Source of the DNA: Acinetobacter sp. ANC 7912
Lineage (GTDB): Bacteria > Pseudomonadota > Gammaproteobacteria > Pseudomonadales > Moraxellaceae
Length of the DNA stretch: 64,000 nt
Reading direction: 5' to 3'
NCBI RefSeq assembly: GCF_039862785.1
Contig: NZ_CP156795.1
Location: 2,046,001-2,110,000, forward strand
Shown here: piece after piece, positions 1 to 8,733 of the stretch
Layout: the number at the start of each line of letters is the position of its first letter
Numbering within the stretch: position 1 is the stretch's first letter
Made by a program: the position numbers and the translations under genes
The notes under the pieces: generated by a model
Databases searched by the model: none
Seen by the model: only the letters and a program-made list of their open reading frames with translations
Told to the model about the DNA's origin: nothing

Positions 1-162
1 GCGTTTAGAAGAAGTCGGCATATTCGAAGTCCAGTCCTGTTGTCCGTGCTTGCGTAACCATACCAGCACAGTTGATCTTCCTTGAATACCATATTTTGCC
101 TGAGCTTGCTTATAAGTAATTTGCCCTTTTTCTACTTCATGTACCACCATCATTTTAAAGGC

Positions 163-188
163 GGCGGATTCAAGCGGCAAGTGCAACA
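163..188. repeat. IS30 element terminal inverted repeat, left
   Basis: Begins GGCGGATTCAAGCGGCAAGT and matches the reverse complement of 1211-1236 at about 19 of 26 positions. The transposase stop codon (170-172) lies inside it. Confidence 0.75.
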
Positions 189-1132
189 GTATAAAAACCA
201 GCCATAACTTCACTCGGTGTATACCAACCTAGCGTTTTTCTAGGACGATGGTTGAGTGCAAATTCTATCTGCTCTATTTGTTCGTTTGACACGTCATCAA
301 ACGATGATGATTTTGGCAGATATTGACGGATTAAACCATTCGTATTTTCATTTCTAGCTCGCTGAATAGACTTGTAAGGATCAGCAAAATACGTCTCTAT
401 CCCGGCATCAGTAATTCTTTTGTGTTCGGAAAATTCTTTACCATTATCAAATGTCACACTATAAGCATGGCTCATTCGTAAACGATCTAACGCACAAGTA
501 ATCGTTTGAGAGGATGCTCTCGTTGATCCTAAATGAACAATATGTACATACAGGCTCTTTCGATCAACAAGGGTTAATAAAGCACCTTTATGATGTTTAC
601 CAATCACCGTGTCACCTTCGAAATCTCCTAAACGTTGTCGTTGATCAATGACCTGGTCTCGACAGTGAATACTTGTTTTATCAATGATTTGCCCCCTACG
701 ATCCGTGTTTTTGTAACCTCGTTTTCGATATTTCTTCTGATGCCTTAAGTGTAGATGGAGTTTACCGCCTTTTGATTTATCTTGATAAATGTACTGGTAA
801 ATCCACTCATGTGAAGGTACATCCAGCCAACCGCGTTGTGTTAAAGCACCTGAAATTTGTTCTGGTGACCAGTCCAAGCCAATTAAATAATCAATATAGG
901 CGAAGGCAAATGCTGTCATTGATGAGGAAGGACGGTACCGTCTTTGACTTGCAAATTTCGCTGCCTGTTGAGCCCTATATCCACGTTGCCCAGTATTTCT
1001 TTTTAATTCACGGTAGATGGTTGATCGTGAACGCCCTAACTCCCGAGCAAGGTTAGCGATTGAGCTTTTACTTTTCAAAGTAGCATAAATTTCGTATCTT
1101 TCATCTTGAGAAAGTTGGGTGTATTTCTTCAT
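170..1132 (-). CDS. IS30-family transposase
   Basis: 320 residues, normal for the family. Residues 1-50 carry an HTH (YTQLSQDERYEIYATLKSK... SIANLARELGRSRSTIYREL) that recognises the element ends. The catalytic core follows with the DDE residues visible in GDFEGDTVIGK (first Asp, about 170), YSVTFDNGKEFS (second Asp, about 230) and the NENTNGLIRQYLPK segment (Glu, about 265). The C-terminal HRPRKTLGWYTPSEV block is the usual IS30 ending. The frame is intact, so the enzyme is probably functional. The gene ends within the left inverted repeat. Which named Acinetobacter IS30 this is was not determined. Confidence 0.95.
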   Translation of the reverse strand: MKKYTQLSQDERYEIYATLKSKSSIANLARELGRSRSTIYRELKRNTGQRGYRAQQAAKFASQRRYRPSSSMTAFAFAYIDYLIGLDWSPEQISGALTQRGWLDVPSHEWIYQYIYQDKSKGGKLHLHLRHQKKYRKRGYKNTDRRGQIIDKTSIHCRDQVIDQRQRLGDFEGDTVIGKHHKGALLTLVDRKSLYVHIVHLGSTRASSQTITCALDRLRMSHAYSVTFDNGKEFSEHKRITDAGIETYFADPYKSIQRARNENTNGLIRQYLPKSSSFDDVSNEQIEQIEFALNHRPRKTLGWYTPSEVMAGFYTVALAA

Positions 1133-1210
1133 TGTGTGCTTTCCAATTGCGAGTTGAAAAAGTCTAATGATTCTATGAATACACCTAACTTTTTCAACTA
1201 ACTACAAATG

Positions 1211-1236
1211 TGTCGCACTTGGGATTTGAATCTGCG
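1211..1236. repeat. IS30 element terminal inverted repeat, right
   Basis: On the minus strand begins CGCAGATTCAAATCCCAAGT. It is followed on the plus strand by the GGC target duplication. Confidence 0.75.
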
Positions 1237-1345
1237 GGCAAAGCTATAGTCACGTTGTGTACGTTTAACTCGTTGTTCTCGTTTATGTTCCATAAAATAA
1301 GTCTCTTAAGGTGTAAACTTATTTCAGGACGGGACAAATCTATCC

Positions 1346-1377
1346 AATAAAAAAGTGGCTATTTAGCCGCTTTTTTA
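1346..1377 (-). terminator. Rho-independent terminator
   Basis: Stem AAAAGTGGCT/AGCCGCTTTT with loop ATTT at 1351-1374, T-rich on both sides. It lies just after the stop of the minus-strand gene at 1391 and just outside the IS3 end. Confidence 0.75.
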
Positions 1378-1390
1378 TTGTGGATCTGGT

Positions 1391-1759
1391 TTATTTCTTC
1401 CACTCAAATTCACTTAATGCTTCCTGCTCTTTTAAAGAAGCTTCTACGGCCTGAGCCAACTGGTTTAATAAACTGGTTTCCGTAATCCGTTCCAGCCAGT
1501 CCTGTTCCTCGGCTGGGTAGGAACTAATTTCACAGAGGCAATGTCCTTCTTCATCCTGAGTCGCACAACTTACAGACAGTGGCAGTTCATGTTCTTCCAC
1601 ACTGATCGCAACGGTACCACCACTTTGTGGCAGGGTTTGAAAGCCATATTTTCCTAGCTCGTTTGCCAGAAAGTGAGCAATATACTCCTGAGTCTCTCGA
1701 CTATTGTTTAACTGTTCTTGGCTTTTTTGAGTATTGGCTCTGAATTGTAATTTACGCAT
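1391..1759 (-). CDS. hypothetical protein, 122 aa
   Basis: Not recognised. I place the start at the ATG MRKLQFRANTQKSQ; an upstream in-frame TTG would add four residues. The protein is soluble, Glu/Gln-rich (about pI acidic by eye) with no signal peptide or membrane segment, and has two Cys pairs in the middle (SVSCATQDEEGHCLC) that hint at, but do not prove, metal binding. It has its own terminator, sits between the aromatic operon and the IS nest, and looks like an ordinary conserved chromosomal gene rather than IS cargo. No function is proposed. Confidence 0.65.
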   Translation of the reverse strand: MRKLQFRANTQKSQEQLNNSRETQEYIAHFLANELGKYGFQTLPQSGGTVAISVEEHELPLSVSCATQDEEGHCLCEISSYPAEEQDWLERITETSLLNQLAQAVEASLKEQEALSEFEWKK

Positions 1760-1815
1760 AGCTACATCCAAATGGCTTAGTTCTTATATGGTTTTAGCAT
1801 AAGCCAATATAAACA

Positions 1816-1844
1816 AAACAGCCAAGCAAAAGCTTGGCTGTTTC
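1816..1844 (-). terminator. Rho-independent terminator of the aromatic operon
   Basis: Stem AACAGCCAAGC/GCTTGGCTGTT with an AAAA loop, 16 bp beyond the tyrA-aroA stop codon. Confidence 0.85.
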
Positions 1845-1859
1845 ATGTAAATTTTAGAA

Positions 1860-4106
1860 TTATTCTGTCACTTCAATCGCCAGACCCGCTTGAGCACTCA
1901 ATTCAGTGAATGTCGGGAAGCTAGTTGCAACGGTTTCTGTACCTACAATCTTAATCACGCCTGAATTACGCAGACCTGCAATCGAGAAACTCATGGCAAT
2001 ACGGTGGTCATGATGCGATTCGATTTCACCACCGGTAAAGATTGGCGACCAGTCACCTGCCTTACCCTTACCTTCAATGATGATGCCATCGTCAGTTGGT
2101 GTGCAGTCGATACCCATGATTTTCAAGCCATCGGCCATCACCTGGATACGGTCAGATTCTTTGACACGCAGTTCAGCAGCACCAGTCAATACGGTTTGAC
2201 CTTCCGCACAAGCAGCAGCAATGAACAGTGCCGGGAATTCATCAATCGCCAGTGGCACCTGATCTTCAGGAATATGAATGCCTTTTAAGGTACGTGTACC
2301 GCGAATACGAATATCTGCAATCGGTTCACCGCCGGCAATACGTTCATTTTCAACAGTGATGTCCGCACCCATCTGTTTCAGGATTTCGATCACACCGGTA
2401 CGGGTCGGGTTAATACCCACAGCTTCTAAAGTCACATCGGCATTTTCAGTAATGGCTGCACCCACCATAAAAAAGGCTGCAGATGAAATATCCGATGGTA
2501 CCTGAATATTGGTACCAACCAGCTTACCACCACCTTGTAGTGAAATACGGTTGCCTTCAGTTTTCACCTCATAAGCAAAAGCACGCAGCATACGTTCAGT
2601 ATGGTCACGGGTTGGTTCTGGTTCGGTCACCGAAGTTTCACCCTCTGCCCACAGACCCGCCAGCAGAATGCCTGATTTCACCTGAGCCGATGCCATTGGC
2701 AGGTCATAGTGAATGCCTTTGAGCTGCTGGTTACCAGTAATGGATACTGGTGGTGTACCACGTTCACCAGTAGTTTGAATTTGTGCACCCATCAAGCGTA
2801 ATGGCTTGGCAATACGTTCCATTGGACGCTTAGACAGGGATGCATCACCAGTCATGACAGAATCAAATTTCTGTGCTGACAGCATGCCAGACAGCAGACG
2901 CATCGAAGTACCTGAGTTACCCATATACAGTGCAGACTTCGGAGCTTTCAAGCCGTGCATACCCACGCCATGAATGGTCACTTCACCATTTTTCGGCCCT
3001 TCAATGCTCACCCCCATATCACGGAAGGCTTGCAGCGTCGCAAGCGCATCTTCACCCTCAAGGAAACCAGTCACATGCGTTGTGCCTTCAGCGATGGCAC
3101 CAAACATGATGGAACGATGTGACACAGATTTGTCACCTGGCACGGTAAATTTACCCTGGAACGTCTTGGCACCTGGTTGAATGGTAAATTGTTGTGTCAC
3201 TTTATTTTTCTCCATGAGAGGTTTCTTGGCGAGCATATGATTGAAGTGCTGACGCGCGGCTTGCGCATGCCCCAATAAGCCCATTAAAGCTTGTGAATCT
3301 TCATCTTCAATCAGCTTGCGGATAATCGCGAGTTGAGCTTCAAAGCCGTCCACGGCATTGAGAATCGCCTTTTTATTGGCAAAAAAGATGTCATGCCACA
3401 TTTGTGGATCGCTGGCCGCAATACGCGAGAAGTCGCGAAAGCCACCGGCAGCATAACGAAAAATATCCAGATTGTCTTCACGATTGGCCAGTTGTTCGAC
3501 CAGGTTGAAGGCCATCAAATGCGGAAGATGACTAGTATGAGCCAGCACTTCATCGTGCTTTTCCACATCCATACAAATTACTTCCGCTTTAGCCGCCTGC
3601 CACAGTTGAATCAGTTTCTCGACCGCCCACGGAGCGCTGCTAGGTAACGGCGTCAAAATCACCTTGTGATTGGCAAACAGATCAACCTTACCCGCATGCA
3701 CTCCAGTATGTTCAGCACCCGCAATCGGATGCCCCGGAACAAAGCCAGCCAGCAGTTTTTCACCAAACACCGCTTTGGCTGCATCTACCACATTGCCTTT
3801 GGTACTACCGACATCAGTCAGGATGACATTTTCAGACAGATAGGGCTTGATCGTTTCCAGCACTTTCTGGGTAGCACGGACAGGAAGCGCCAGCACAACC
3901 AGATCTGCCCCTTTGACGGCTTCTACAGGATCTGCATAGCCGTGGGAAATCAGCCCAAGTGCCTTGGCATCTTCCAAGGTTTTTTGTGAGCGGGTCGATG
4001 CCACGATGTCATTGGCTAAATGCTCGGCCTTGATGACACGCGCCAGACTTGAACCAATCAGTCCAAGTCCGATAAAGGCAACTTTTTCAAACAGTGGCTG
4101 CGACAT
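1860..4106 (-). CDS. tyrA-aroA: fused prephenate dehydrogenase / EPSP synthase (TyrA-AroA)
   Basis: 748 residues joining two enzymes. Residues 1 to about 300 are a TyrA-type cyclohexadienyl dehydrogenase making the tyrosine precursor: GLGLIGSS dinucleotide fold at 13-20, DVGSTKG, GHPIAGAEHTG and a RDFSRIAASDPQMW segment. From about 315 the protein is 3-phosphoshikimate 1-carboxyvinyltransferase: PGDKSVSHR, YMGNSGTSMRLL, KRPMERI, SAQVKSG, RDHTERM, NPTRTG, LRVKESDRIQ and DHRIAMSF. The set GDKS, SAQVK, RDHTE and NPTR is that of class II EPSP synthases, but Gly, not Ala, occupies the NSGT position. The fusion is known in Acinetobacter and Pseudomonas. The start lies 3 bp after hisC, indicating one transcript. 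Confidence 0.95.
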   Translation of the reverse strand: MSQPLFEKVAFIGLGLIGSSLARVIKAEHLANDIVASTRSQKTLEDAKALGLISHGYADPVEAVKGADLVVLALPVRATQKVLETIKPYLSENVILTDVGSTKGNVVDAAKAVFGEKLLAGFVPGHPIAGAEHTGVHAGKVDLFANHKVILTPLPSSAPWAVEKLIQLWQAAKAEVICMDVEKHDEVLAHTSHLPHLMAFNLVEQLANREDNLDIFRYAAGGFRDFSRIAASDPQMWHDIFFANKKAILNAVDGFEAQLAIIRKLIEDEDSQALMGLLGHAQAARQHFNHMLAKKPLMEKNKVTQQFTIQPGAKTFQGKFTVPGDKSVSHRSIMFGAIAEGTTHVTGFLEGEDALATLQAFRDMGVSIEGPKNGEVTIHGVGMHGLKAPKSALYMGNSGTSMRLLSGMLSAQKFDSVMTGDASLSKRPMERIAKPLRLMGAQIQTTGERGTPPVSITGNQQLKGIHYDLPMASAQVKSGILLAGLWAEGETSVTEPEPTRDHTERMLRAFAYEVKTEGNRISLQGGGKLVGTNIQVPSDISSAAFFMVGAAITENADVTLEAVGINPTRTGVIEILKQMGADITVENERIAGGEPIADIRIRGTRTLKGIHIPEDQVPLAIDEFPALFIAAACAEGQTVLTGAAELRVKESDRIQVMADGLKIMGIDCTPTDDGIIIEGKGKAGDWSPIFTGGEIESHHDHRIAMSFSIAGLRNSGVIKIVGTETVATSFPTFTELSAQAGLAIEVTE

Positions 4107-4109
4107 AAC

Positions 4110-5201
4110 TTAAGCTTTTGCCTCTAAGCCCAGCACTTTTGCCAGTGCAGTCAGGAATTTGGCATTTTCAGCTTCAGTACCAATCGATACGCGCAGGTGG
4201 TTTGGAATACCCACTGGGCGTACAATCACACCTTCTTTCAGTAACTGGTTAAATGTTTCAGCTGGATCAGCCTGTACATCCACCAAGATGAAGTTAGCGC
4301 GTGAAGGTACATAGTTCAGACCTAAAGCTTTGAAGCCTACTTCAAGCTGAGCCATACCTGCCTTGTTCACTTCACGAGATTTCTCGATGAAATCTTCATC
4401 TTTCAGTGCAGCCACAGCAGCCACCATCGCCAAGTGGTTCACGTTAAATGGCTGACGGATACGGTTCAGATAATCAGTCACTTCAACAGAAGCCAAGGCA
4501 AAACCAACACGCAGTGCAGCCAAACCATAGCACTTAGACAGCGTACGGCTGACGATCAGGTTTGGATACTGTTTCAGGAATTTCAAGCTGTTGAAGTTCT
4601 CTGGGAAATATTCCACATAAGCTTCGTCCAGTACCACGATCACGTTTGCAGGCACTTTCTGCATGAAAGCTTCAAATTCAGCTTCTTCGAACCAAGTGCC
4701 TGTCGGGTTGTTCGGGTTCGCAATGAAAATCAGCTTGGTGTTGTCTTTTACTGCAGCCGCCATCGCTTCAAGGTCATGTGAGAAACCTTTGGCTGGCACT
4801 TCAATCGCTTCAGCATTGATCGCCTGAGTGACCAGTGCATACACTGCAAAAGCGTGCTGGCTATAAATCACAGAATCTTTTTCAGAGACAAAAGTGCGTG
4901 CAAAAATTTCCAGCAGGTCGTTTGAACCATTACCCAAGGTAATCTGATCATGATCAAAACCGAATTGTGCCTTGATCTGATCTTTCAGAATAAAACCGCC
5001 ACCATCAGGATAACGGCCAATTTCATTCAGCTCAGCAGCAACCGCTGCTTTGACTTTTTCTGAACAGCCCAGCGGGTTCTCATTTGATGCAAGTTTCACG
5101 ATATCAGTGATACCTAACTCACGTTCAAGTTCACTGATAGGCTTACCTGGTTGGTACGGTTTTAATTTGGAGATGCCTTGATTGGCTGGCACGAACGACA
5201 T
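4110..5201 (-). CDS. hisC: histidinol-phosphate aminotransferase (aromatic-cluster HisC)
   Basis: 363 residues from the ATG at 5201 (MSFVPANQGISKLKPYQPGK), which has a GGAAG ribosome site; a longer reading to 5255 lacks one. PLP fold type I: NENPLG, GNGSNDLLE, ANPNNPTGTW, VLDEAYVEYF and the lysine in VSRTLSKCYGLAALRVG. The family transaminates imidazole acetol phosphate; copies in pheA-tyrA operons are thought to act also on phenylpyruvate, hydroxyphenylpyruvate or prephenate, which context suggests here. It is separated from pheA by 65 bp that contain a GTGGTC/GACCAC inverted repeat. Confidence 0.93.
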   Translation of the reverse strand: MSFVPANQGISKLKPYQPGKPISELERELGITDIVKLASNENPLGCSEKVKAAVAAELNEIGRYPDGGGFILKDQIKAQFGFDHDQITLGNGSNDLLEIFARTFVSEKDSVIYSQHAFAVYALVTQAINAEAIEVPAKGFSHDLEAMAAAVKDNTKLIFIANPNNPTGTWFEEAEFEAFMQKVPANVIVVLDEAYVEYFPENFNSLKFLKQYPNLIVSRTLSKCYGLAALRVGFALASVEVTDYLNRIRQPFNVNHLAMVAAVAALKDEDFIEKSREVNKAGMAQLEVGFKALGLNYVPSRANFILVDVQADPAETFNQLLKEGVIVRPVGIPNHLRVSIGTEAENAKFLTALAKVLGLEAKA

Positions 5202-5266
5202 TTTATACTTCCGATTTACGTGTAAAACAGTGGTCAGCACCCTCGCACCGACCACAGGAGCTGATT

Positions 5267-6394
5267 TTAGAGTACAGCTTGAGGATATGAACCGAGTACG
5301 CGAACTTCTTTCACCAATGGGCGAATTTCTTCAATCGCAGCTTTCACATGATCTTGATCGATATGACCTTCCAGATCGATAAAGAACACATAAGCCCATT
5401 TTTCAGGAAGTGCTGGACGGGTTTCAATACTTGTTAGACTAATGTTGTGCTTCGCAAATGGTGCCAGGATTTCCAACAGTGCACCAGCACGGTCATGTGC
5501 AGACACCAGTAATGAAGTCTTGTCATTACCACTTGGTGGAACCTTCTCACGACCAATCACCAGGAAGCGTGTCGTGTTCTCTGGATTGTCTTCGATATTG
5601 CTGTGCATAATCTCAAGATTATAGATATTTGCAGCAATTTCAGAAGCAATCGCAGCAGAGTGCCATTCATTTTGAATACGGCGCGCTGCTTCGGCATTGG
5701 AGCTGAGTGCAACACGTTCTACACCTGGATAATGTGCATCTAGCCATTTACGGCATTGTGCCAGTGTTTGCTGATGGGCGTAGATCTGTTTAATGCTGTC
5801 TTTACGAGTATTTTCAGATACCAGGAACTGATGGTGAATTGGCAGTTCCACTTCACCAATCACATTCAGGTGAGAAGTCTTAAAACAGTCCAAGGTATGG
5901 TTCACCACACCTTCAGAGGAGTTCTCAACTGGCACTAGACCATAATGTGCACTGCCTGCTTCCACTTCACGGAACACTTCATCAATGGTTGGCAATGGAC
6001 GGACCACAGCGTCATGACCAAAATGTTTCAGGACTGCTGAATGAGTATAAGTGCCGACAGGACCAAGGAAAGCAATACTTTGTGGTGCTTCAAGCGCCAG
6101 GCACGCAGACATAATTTCACGGAACAGACGCGCCATCGTCGTATCAGACAATGGACCTTCATTTCGTTCCATAACATTACGCAACACTTGTGCTTCACGT
6201 TCAGGACGGTAAAACAGTGGATTCTCTTCTGAAGCAAACTTGGCTTTGGCTACCGCTTCTGCCAGACGCGCTCGGCGACTAATAAGTTGCTGAATTTGCT
6301 GATCAACCGAATCGATTTCTTCACGAATTTTGGCTAAATCAAGAGAAGTCGTAGTGTTTTGATCGTCGTTGATCATTGTTATGTCGCTCTTCAT
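5267..6394 (-). CDS. pheA: bifunctional chorismate mutase / prephenate dehydratase (P-protein)
   Basis: 375 residues. Residues about 18-100 form an AroQ-type chorismate mutase (LAKIREEIDSVDQQIQQLI, RRARLAEAVAKAK). About 105-285 is prephenate dehydratase (FLGPVGTYTHSA, ending NTTRFLVIG, where the TRF motif carries the catalytic Thr). About 295-370 is an ACT domain (GALLEILAPFAKHNISL, then ETRP in place of the usual ESRP) that normally gives feedback inhibition by phenylalanine. A second possible start, MINDD, lies six residues in. It is first in the pheA-hisC-tyrA-aroA operon; the leader shows no obvious phenylalanine leader peptide. Confidence 0.95.
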   Translation of the reverse strand: MKSDITMINDDQNTTTSLDLAKIREEIDSVDQQIQQLISRRARLAEAVAKAKFASEENPLFYRPEREAQVLRNVMERNEGPLSDTTMARLFREIMSACLALEAPQSIAFLGPVGTYTHSAVLKHFGHDAVVRPLPTIDEVFREVEAGSAHYGLVPVENSSEGVVNHTLDCFKTSHLNVIGEVELPIHHQFLVSENTRKDSIKQIYAHQQTLAQCRKWLDAHYPGVERVALSSNAEAARRIQNEWHSAAIASEIAANIYNLEIMHSNIEDNPENTTRFLVIGREKVPPSGNDKTSLLVSAHDRAGALLEILAPFAKHNISLTSIETRPALPEKWAYVFFIDLEGHIDQDHVKAAIEEIRPLVKEVRVLGSYPQAVL

Positions 6395-6864
6395 AAACCG
6401 TAACTGTTTCAGTATAACAATAGTAAGCTTTCAAATGTTACGCAATATGACTTTGATGCTTTAAAAGTCAGTTATTTATGCACTACCGAACCGTTCATCG
6501 TCTTTGCAACGTCTGGTAACATTTTCTTCGGTACTTTGCACAAAAATTACATTACTAAATTGTAAACTTTGCTGCCCCATCTTAACTGATTTTGCTATAG
6601 ATGAAATATCACTATTTCTTAATCTGTATAACGATTTTAACCATAAGAAAAATCATTAACCTGAATGAATAAATTTTATAAAGTATTGGTTATTCTTTAT
6701 TCAAAATTCATATAAACATGTGGATTAAAATCTGATTGCCGTAGACCTTTTTACTTGTTTTAACAGAGATTTTTACAGAAAACTCATATTTGTTACAAAG
6801 CAGAGACGATTTTTCAACCAACTCCAGCTAGCCTGTTTGAAAACTTGGGTGGGAGCACATACAC
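6395..6864. other. intergenic region, 470 bp, divergent promoters
   Basis: AT-rich spacer between pheA (minus) and the DJ-1 gene (plus). It must hold both promoters. I see no open frame with a ribosome site, no terminator and no clear operator palindrome. The plus-strand gene has a GGGAG ribosome site about 11 bp before its ATG. Confidence 0.6.
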
Positions 6865-7383
6865 ATGCCTAAAAGAATTGCTGTCCTCGTGACACACAAC
6901 TTTGATGATGAAGAATACTTTGAACCCGTGGAAGCCTTTCGGGCTGCACGACACAGCGTCTGCAATATTGAACATGAAGCTGGCAAAGTGATTTATGGAA
7001 AACAATGCAAAGCAGCGGTGACTATAGATCAAAGCATCGACCATATCAGTGTTAATGATTTTGATGCCTTGCTGATCCCGGGTGGAGAATCGCCACTAAC
7101 CTTTAGTTCAGATTTGAAAGTGATCCAGCTGATTCAGGAATTCAATGCCGCCAAGAAAAGCATTTTTAGTATTTGTGATGGCTCACTATTGTTAGGCGCA
7201 GCCGATATCCTGAAAGACCGGATTATTACCAGCATTCGTGACCATGCCCCATGGCTACAAAACGCTGGTGGTCGTTATTATGATGCTGAGGTCGCCAATG
7301 ACAATAACCAGCTGATCTCGGCCCGTGCACCCGATGATTTACCTGTGTTTATTTTTGAATGTCTGGAAGTACTCCGCTCATGA
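6865..7383 (+). CDS. DJ-1/PfpI superfamily protein
   Basis: 172 residues, the usual single-domain length. It opens KRIAVLVTHNFDDEEYFEP, with the conserved Glu in DDEEYFEP, and has LLIPGGESPL and the nucleophile elbow ISICDGSLLLGAADIL with Cys near 111. Most relatives have Cys-His here (AICHG); this one has Cys-Asp. The family includes proteases, chaperones, glyoxalases and deglycases, often stress-linked; the activity here cannot be read from sequence. It is monocistronic with a terminator behind it. KatE further right carries a second DJ-1-like domain. Confidence 0.85.
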   Translation: MPKRIAVLVTHNFDDEEYFEPVEAFRAARHSVCNIEHEAGKVIYGKQCKAAVTIDQSIDHISVNDFDALLIPGGESPLTFSSDLKVIQLIQEFNAAKKSIFSICDGSLLLGAADILKDRIITSIRDHAPWLQNAGGRYYDAEVANDNNQLISARAPDDLPVFIFECLEVLRS

Positions 7384-7409
7384 TGTAACGCTATATTCTG
7401 CTTCCCCAA

Positions 7410-7440
7410 CAAAAAAGAGCCTTAATCGGCTCTTTTTTGA
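7410..7440. terminator. bidirectional Rho-independent terminator
   Basis: AGAGCC/GGCTCT stem flanked by A6 and T6, lying between the converging DJ-1 and acyl-CoA dehydrogenase genes and able to serve both. Confidence 0.9.
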
Positions 7441-7465
7441 TTTCAGCATCTATGACGGGAATGAC

Positions 7466-8608
7466 TTAGCGACCCAGCAAGCTACGCGCCACAATCTCTT
7501 TCATAATCTCGTTGGTTCCGCCATAAATGCGTTGAATACGCGCATCGACAAAGAAACGGGAAATTGGGTATTCTGTCATATAGCCATAGCCCCCAAATAG
7601 TTGCAGTAGGTTATCTGCGACTTTCATCTGCATATCGGTTGAGAAGCTCTTTAACGCAGCAGCAGTTTCTACATTCAGTTTGCCCTGCATATACAGTTCG
7701 ACATTCTGGTTATAGAAGGCAGCGGTTGCCAGCTCATCAATCTTGGCTTGTGCCAGGACAAAACGGGTATTCTGGAACTGGCCAATTTGCTGACCAAAAG
7801 CCTGACGCTCTTTCACATAAGCCGTGGTGATGTCGATCGAACCGCGAATCGCGCCCAAAGCGGTTGCAGCAATCGCGGTACGTTCACGTGGCAACTCCTG
7901 CATCAGGTAGGCAAAGCCTTGTCCCGGCTGACCGAGTAACTGATCTTTAGGTACTTTAACATTATCAAAGAACAGTTCAGAGGTATCCTGTGAATGCAGG
8001 CCGATCTTGTCCAGATTGGTGCCCTTCTTGAAACCTCCCAGATGAGTATCTACCAATAACAGCGACACCCCTTTAGCACGCGCCTGTGGATCTGTTTTTA
8101 CAGCTAGCACCACCAGATCGGCATGCTGACCATTAGAAATAAAGGTTTTCGAACCATTCAACAGGTAATGATCATCCTGCAAAATCGCACTGGTACGAAT
8201 GGCTTGTAAATCTGAACCCGCACCTGGCTCAGTCATGCCAATAGCACCGACCACTTCCCCCGACACCATTTTAGGCAGCCAGTATTTTTTCTGTTCTTCG
8301 GTGCCGATATGCAGGATATACGGTGCCGCAATATCCGAGTGGCAGGACAACCCAATAGACAAAGCACTAAAACCGGCACGTGCTGATTCTTCCAGCAGCA
8401 TTAAAGAATAATGGGTTGGAACGCCATAGCCGCCATATTCTTCTGGAATATCCACACAAAGAAAGCCATTTTCGCCCAAGGCATGCCAGACCGAACGTGG
8501 AATCTTGCCCTCTTGTTCCCATTGCTCATAATGTGGAGCAATCTGTTCGCTCATAAAGCGTTTAAAGTTATCGCGGAATAATTCTAGATCAGCATCATAT
8601 GCCAGCAT
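7466..8608 (-). CDS. acyl-CoA dehydrogenase
   Basis: 380 residues, a standard FAD-dependent acyl-CoA dehydrogenase that makes trans-2-enoyl-CoA and passes electrons to ETF. Seen: AIGMTEPGAGSDLQAIRT, YLLNGSKTFISNGQHAD, QAFGQQIGQFQ, LFGGYGYMTEYP and the C-terminal IYGGTNEIMKEI. The position that is the catalytic Glu in medium-chain enzymes (Y-E-G-T) is Gly here, so the base is probably the Glu in ELPRERTAIA, as in long-chain and isovaleryl types. No partner genes for a specific pathway lie nearby, so the substrate is open. Confidence 0.92.
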   Translation of the reverse strand: MLAYDADLELFRDNFKRFMSEQIAPHYEQWEQEGKIPRSVWHALGENGFLCVDIPEEYGGYGVPTHYSLMLLEESARAGFSALSIGLSCHSDIAAPYILHIGTEEQKKYWLPKMVSGEVVGAIGMTEPGAGSDLQAIRTSAILQDDHYLLNGSKTFISNGQHADLVVLAVKTDPQARAKGVSLLLVDTHLGGFKKGTNLDKIGLHSQDTSELFFDNVKVPKDQLLGQPGQGFAYLMQELPRERTAIAATALGAIRGSIDITTAYVKERQAFGQQIGQFQNTRFVLAQAKIDELATAAFYNQNVELYMQGKLNVETAAALKSFSTDMQMKVADNLLQLFGGYGYMTEYPISRFFVDARIQRIYGGTNEIMKEIVARSLLGR

Positions 8609-8733
8609 GGTTCTTTCCTTGTTGTATTTATCATTGTTGTTGCCACTACAGACTAGCGAGTTTTAGATTTCCTGTCATGGGCCGATCCCAGTTTATTGCA
8701 AACTGCAAGGTCAATTACTTTTTTACAGGCAAT

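Larger units (their letters stand above)
163..1236 (-). mobile_element. IS30-family insertion sequence, complete (about 1074 bp)
   Basis: Imperfect terminal inverted repeats of about 26 bp (163-188 and 1211-1236, about 19 matches, with shared blocks ATTCAA and CAAGTGC) bound one transposase gene. The trinucleotide GGC lies directly outside both ends (160-162 and 1237-1239), and removing the element with one copy restores the interrupted OrfA frame. Length and a 2-3 bp duplication fit the IS30 family. The element looks complete and could still be mobile. Confidence 0.85.
1..1293 (-). pseudogene. IS3-family transposase OrfA, disrupted
   Basis: The ATG at 1293 starts MEHKREQRVKRTQRDYSFA, which breaks at the IS30 insertion. 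Reading resumes from 162 downwards with FKMMVVHEVEKGQITYKQ, then AQAKYGIQGRSTVLVWLRKHG. That is the helix-turn-helix (QAQAKYGI..RSTV..WLRKHG) of IS3 OrfA proteins, which bind the element ends. The spliced frame reads DYSFAFKMM without a gap, so the break is the insertion alone. The C-terminus lies beyond position 1. OrfA cannot be made as one protein here. Confidence 0.8.
1..1336 (-). mobile_element. IS3-family insertion sequence, partial, split by an IS30 element
   Basis: The outer element runs off the left edge. Its end lies at about 1336, where the minus strand begins TGTCCCGTCCTGAAATAAG, a TG-starting terminus typical of IS3 elements, about 40 bp before a start codon. The flanks of the inner element (1-162 and 1240-1293) join into one OrfA reading frame once the inner element and one copy of GGC are removed. 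OrfB and the other terminus are outside the window. Family assignment comes from the OrfA motif; the IS name is not resolved. Confidence 0.8.

Noticed and set aside
6395..6864. Phenylalanine leader peptide for pheA attenuation
   Set aside because: No short frame rich in Phe codons followed by a terminator hairpin was found upstream of the pheA ATG.
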